Positions 5,616 through 5,984 of a stretch of DNA of 5,984 bases are shown piece after piece. Location of the stretch: assembly GCA_024762745.1 (NCBI GenBank), contig JANTGV010000079.1:1-5984 (forward strand), in the 5' to 3' direction. The first letter of the stretch is position 1. Every line of letters starts with the position of its first letter. This DNA comes from Sulfurimonas sp. Lineage in GTDB: Bacteria; Campylobacterota; Campylobacteria; Campylobacterales; Sulfurimonadaceae. A program made the translations under genes and the position numbers. A model generated the notes under the pieces. The model saw nothing but the letters and a program-made list of their open reading frames with translations. It made no database searches and was not told the origin of the DNA.

Positions 5616-5975
5616 ATGGCACTCACTAAAGAGGAAAAAAACAGAGGGGAAATTAGCAACTTTTTAAAAAACAACGATATAGACCCCAACACCGCTATGG
5701 GTTTTGACAATAAGTTTCAGACTGAATACTATGTAGGAGAGAGAAGAAAGTTTGCAGAAGAGACGAGAATAGGTTTTAACATTATTGGTGCAAGTGATAC
5801 TAATATCTCTTTACATGAGATTAACTATATTGAGTTTGAAACAACATTTAAAATAGCAGAGCAAACATTTCACTATGATGAGACTCGGGAGACTTTGACA
5901 ATTACCGGTAATGATTCTGACAAACATAATGGAGAGTACAAAATAGTAATACACAGTATCTACCCTGATCTGTAA
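5616..5975 (+). CDS. Hypothetical soluble protein, 119 aa
   Basis: I do not recognise this protein. It is 119 residues, highly charged, without Cys, signal peptide or membrane span, so probably cytoplasmic. The first 30 residues look helical (T-K-E-E-K-N-R-G-E, then a N-N-D-I-D-P-N turn). From about residue 36 the sequence looks beta-rich, with alternating polar and hydrophobic residues such as I-E-F-E-T-T-F-K-I and L-T-I-T-G-N-D. ATG 5616 is preceded by AGGA about eight bases upstream, a normal ribosome site. It is divergent from yjcH-actP and ends nine bases before the window edge, so its downstream neighbours are unknown. Composition and ribosome site make it a credible gene. Confidence 0.8.
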   Translation: MALTKEEKNRGEISNFLKNNDIDPNTAMGFDNKFQTEYYVGERRKFAEETRIGFNIIGASDTNISLHEINYIEFETTFKIAEQTFHYDETRETLTITGNDSDKHNGEYKIVIHSIYPDL

Positions 5976-5984
5976 ATTACTAAA

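Overview
The window looks like a chromosomal segment from a free-living member of the Campylobacterota, of the Sulfurimonas/Sulfurovum/Arcobacter kind. The evidence is AT-rich DNA, short intergenic gaps, TATAAT-type -10 boxes without clear -35 boxes at most genes, and a PyrF with the V-G-L-R-T-Y-I-R-D-G variant I associate with this phylum. The assignment is from pattern recognition and was not searched.

Left part (1-2783). A large minus-strand gene runs off the left edge. Its first 515 residues are an N-terminal module resembling the retention module of LapA-type giant adhesins, an acidic Ser/Glu-rich linker, and Ala-rich helical repeats with an exact 120-residue (360-bp) period. A well-formed promoter precedes it, then a small 70-codon ORF behind two tandem extended -10 elements, and a tRNA-Ser(GCU) with encoded CCA. 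Divergent from the tRNA lies a LapG-type periplasmic cysteine protease with Cys98, His133 and Asp150. In the Pseudomonas Lap system LapG cuts the adhesin behind its retention module and releases it from the outer membrane when c-di-GMP is low, with LapD as the receptor that sequesters LapG. Here probable substrate and probable protease sit about 0.6 kb apart. LapD and the type I secretion genes are not in this window.

Right part (2780-5984). pyrF (orotidine 5'-phosphate decarboxylase) is convergent with lapG, and the two stop codons overlap. Upstream of pyrF on the same strand is a two-gene yjcH-actP operon: a small DUF485 membrane protein and an acetate/cation symporter very close to E. coli ActP. 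pyrF has its own extended -10 element. Divergent from yjcH is a 119-residue soluble protein I do not recognise.

The locus combines a biofilm-adhesin release module with housekeeping pyrimidine synthesis and acetate uptake. No known link between the two halves is visible. No insertion sequence, CRISPR array or phage gene was found. No gene-free stretch exceeds 300 bases if the 70-codon ORF is accepted; without it, 1547-1998 would hold only promoters and AT-rich DNA.
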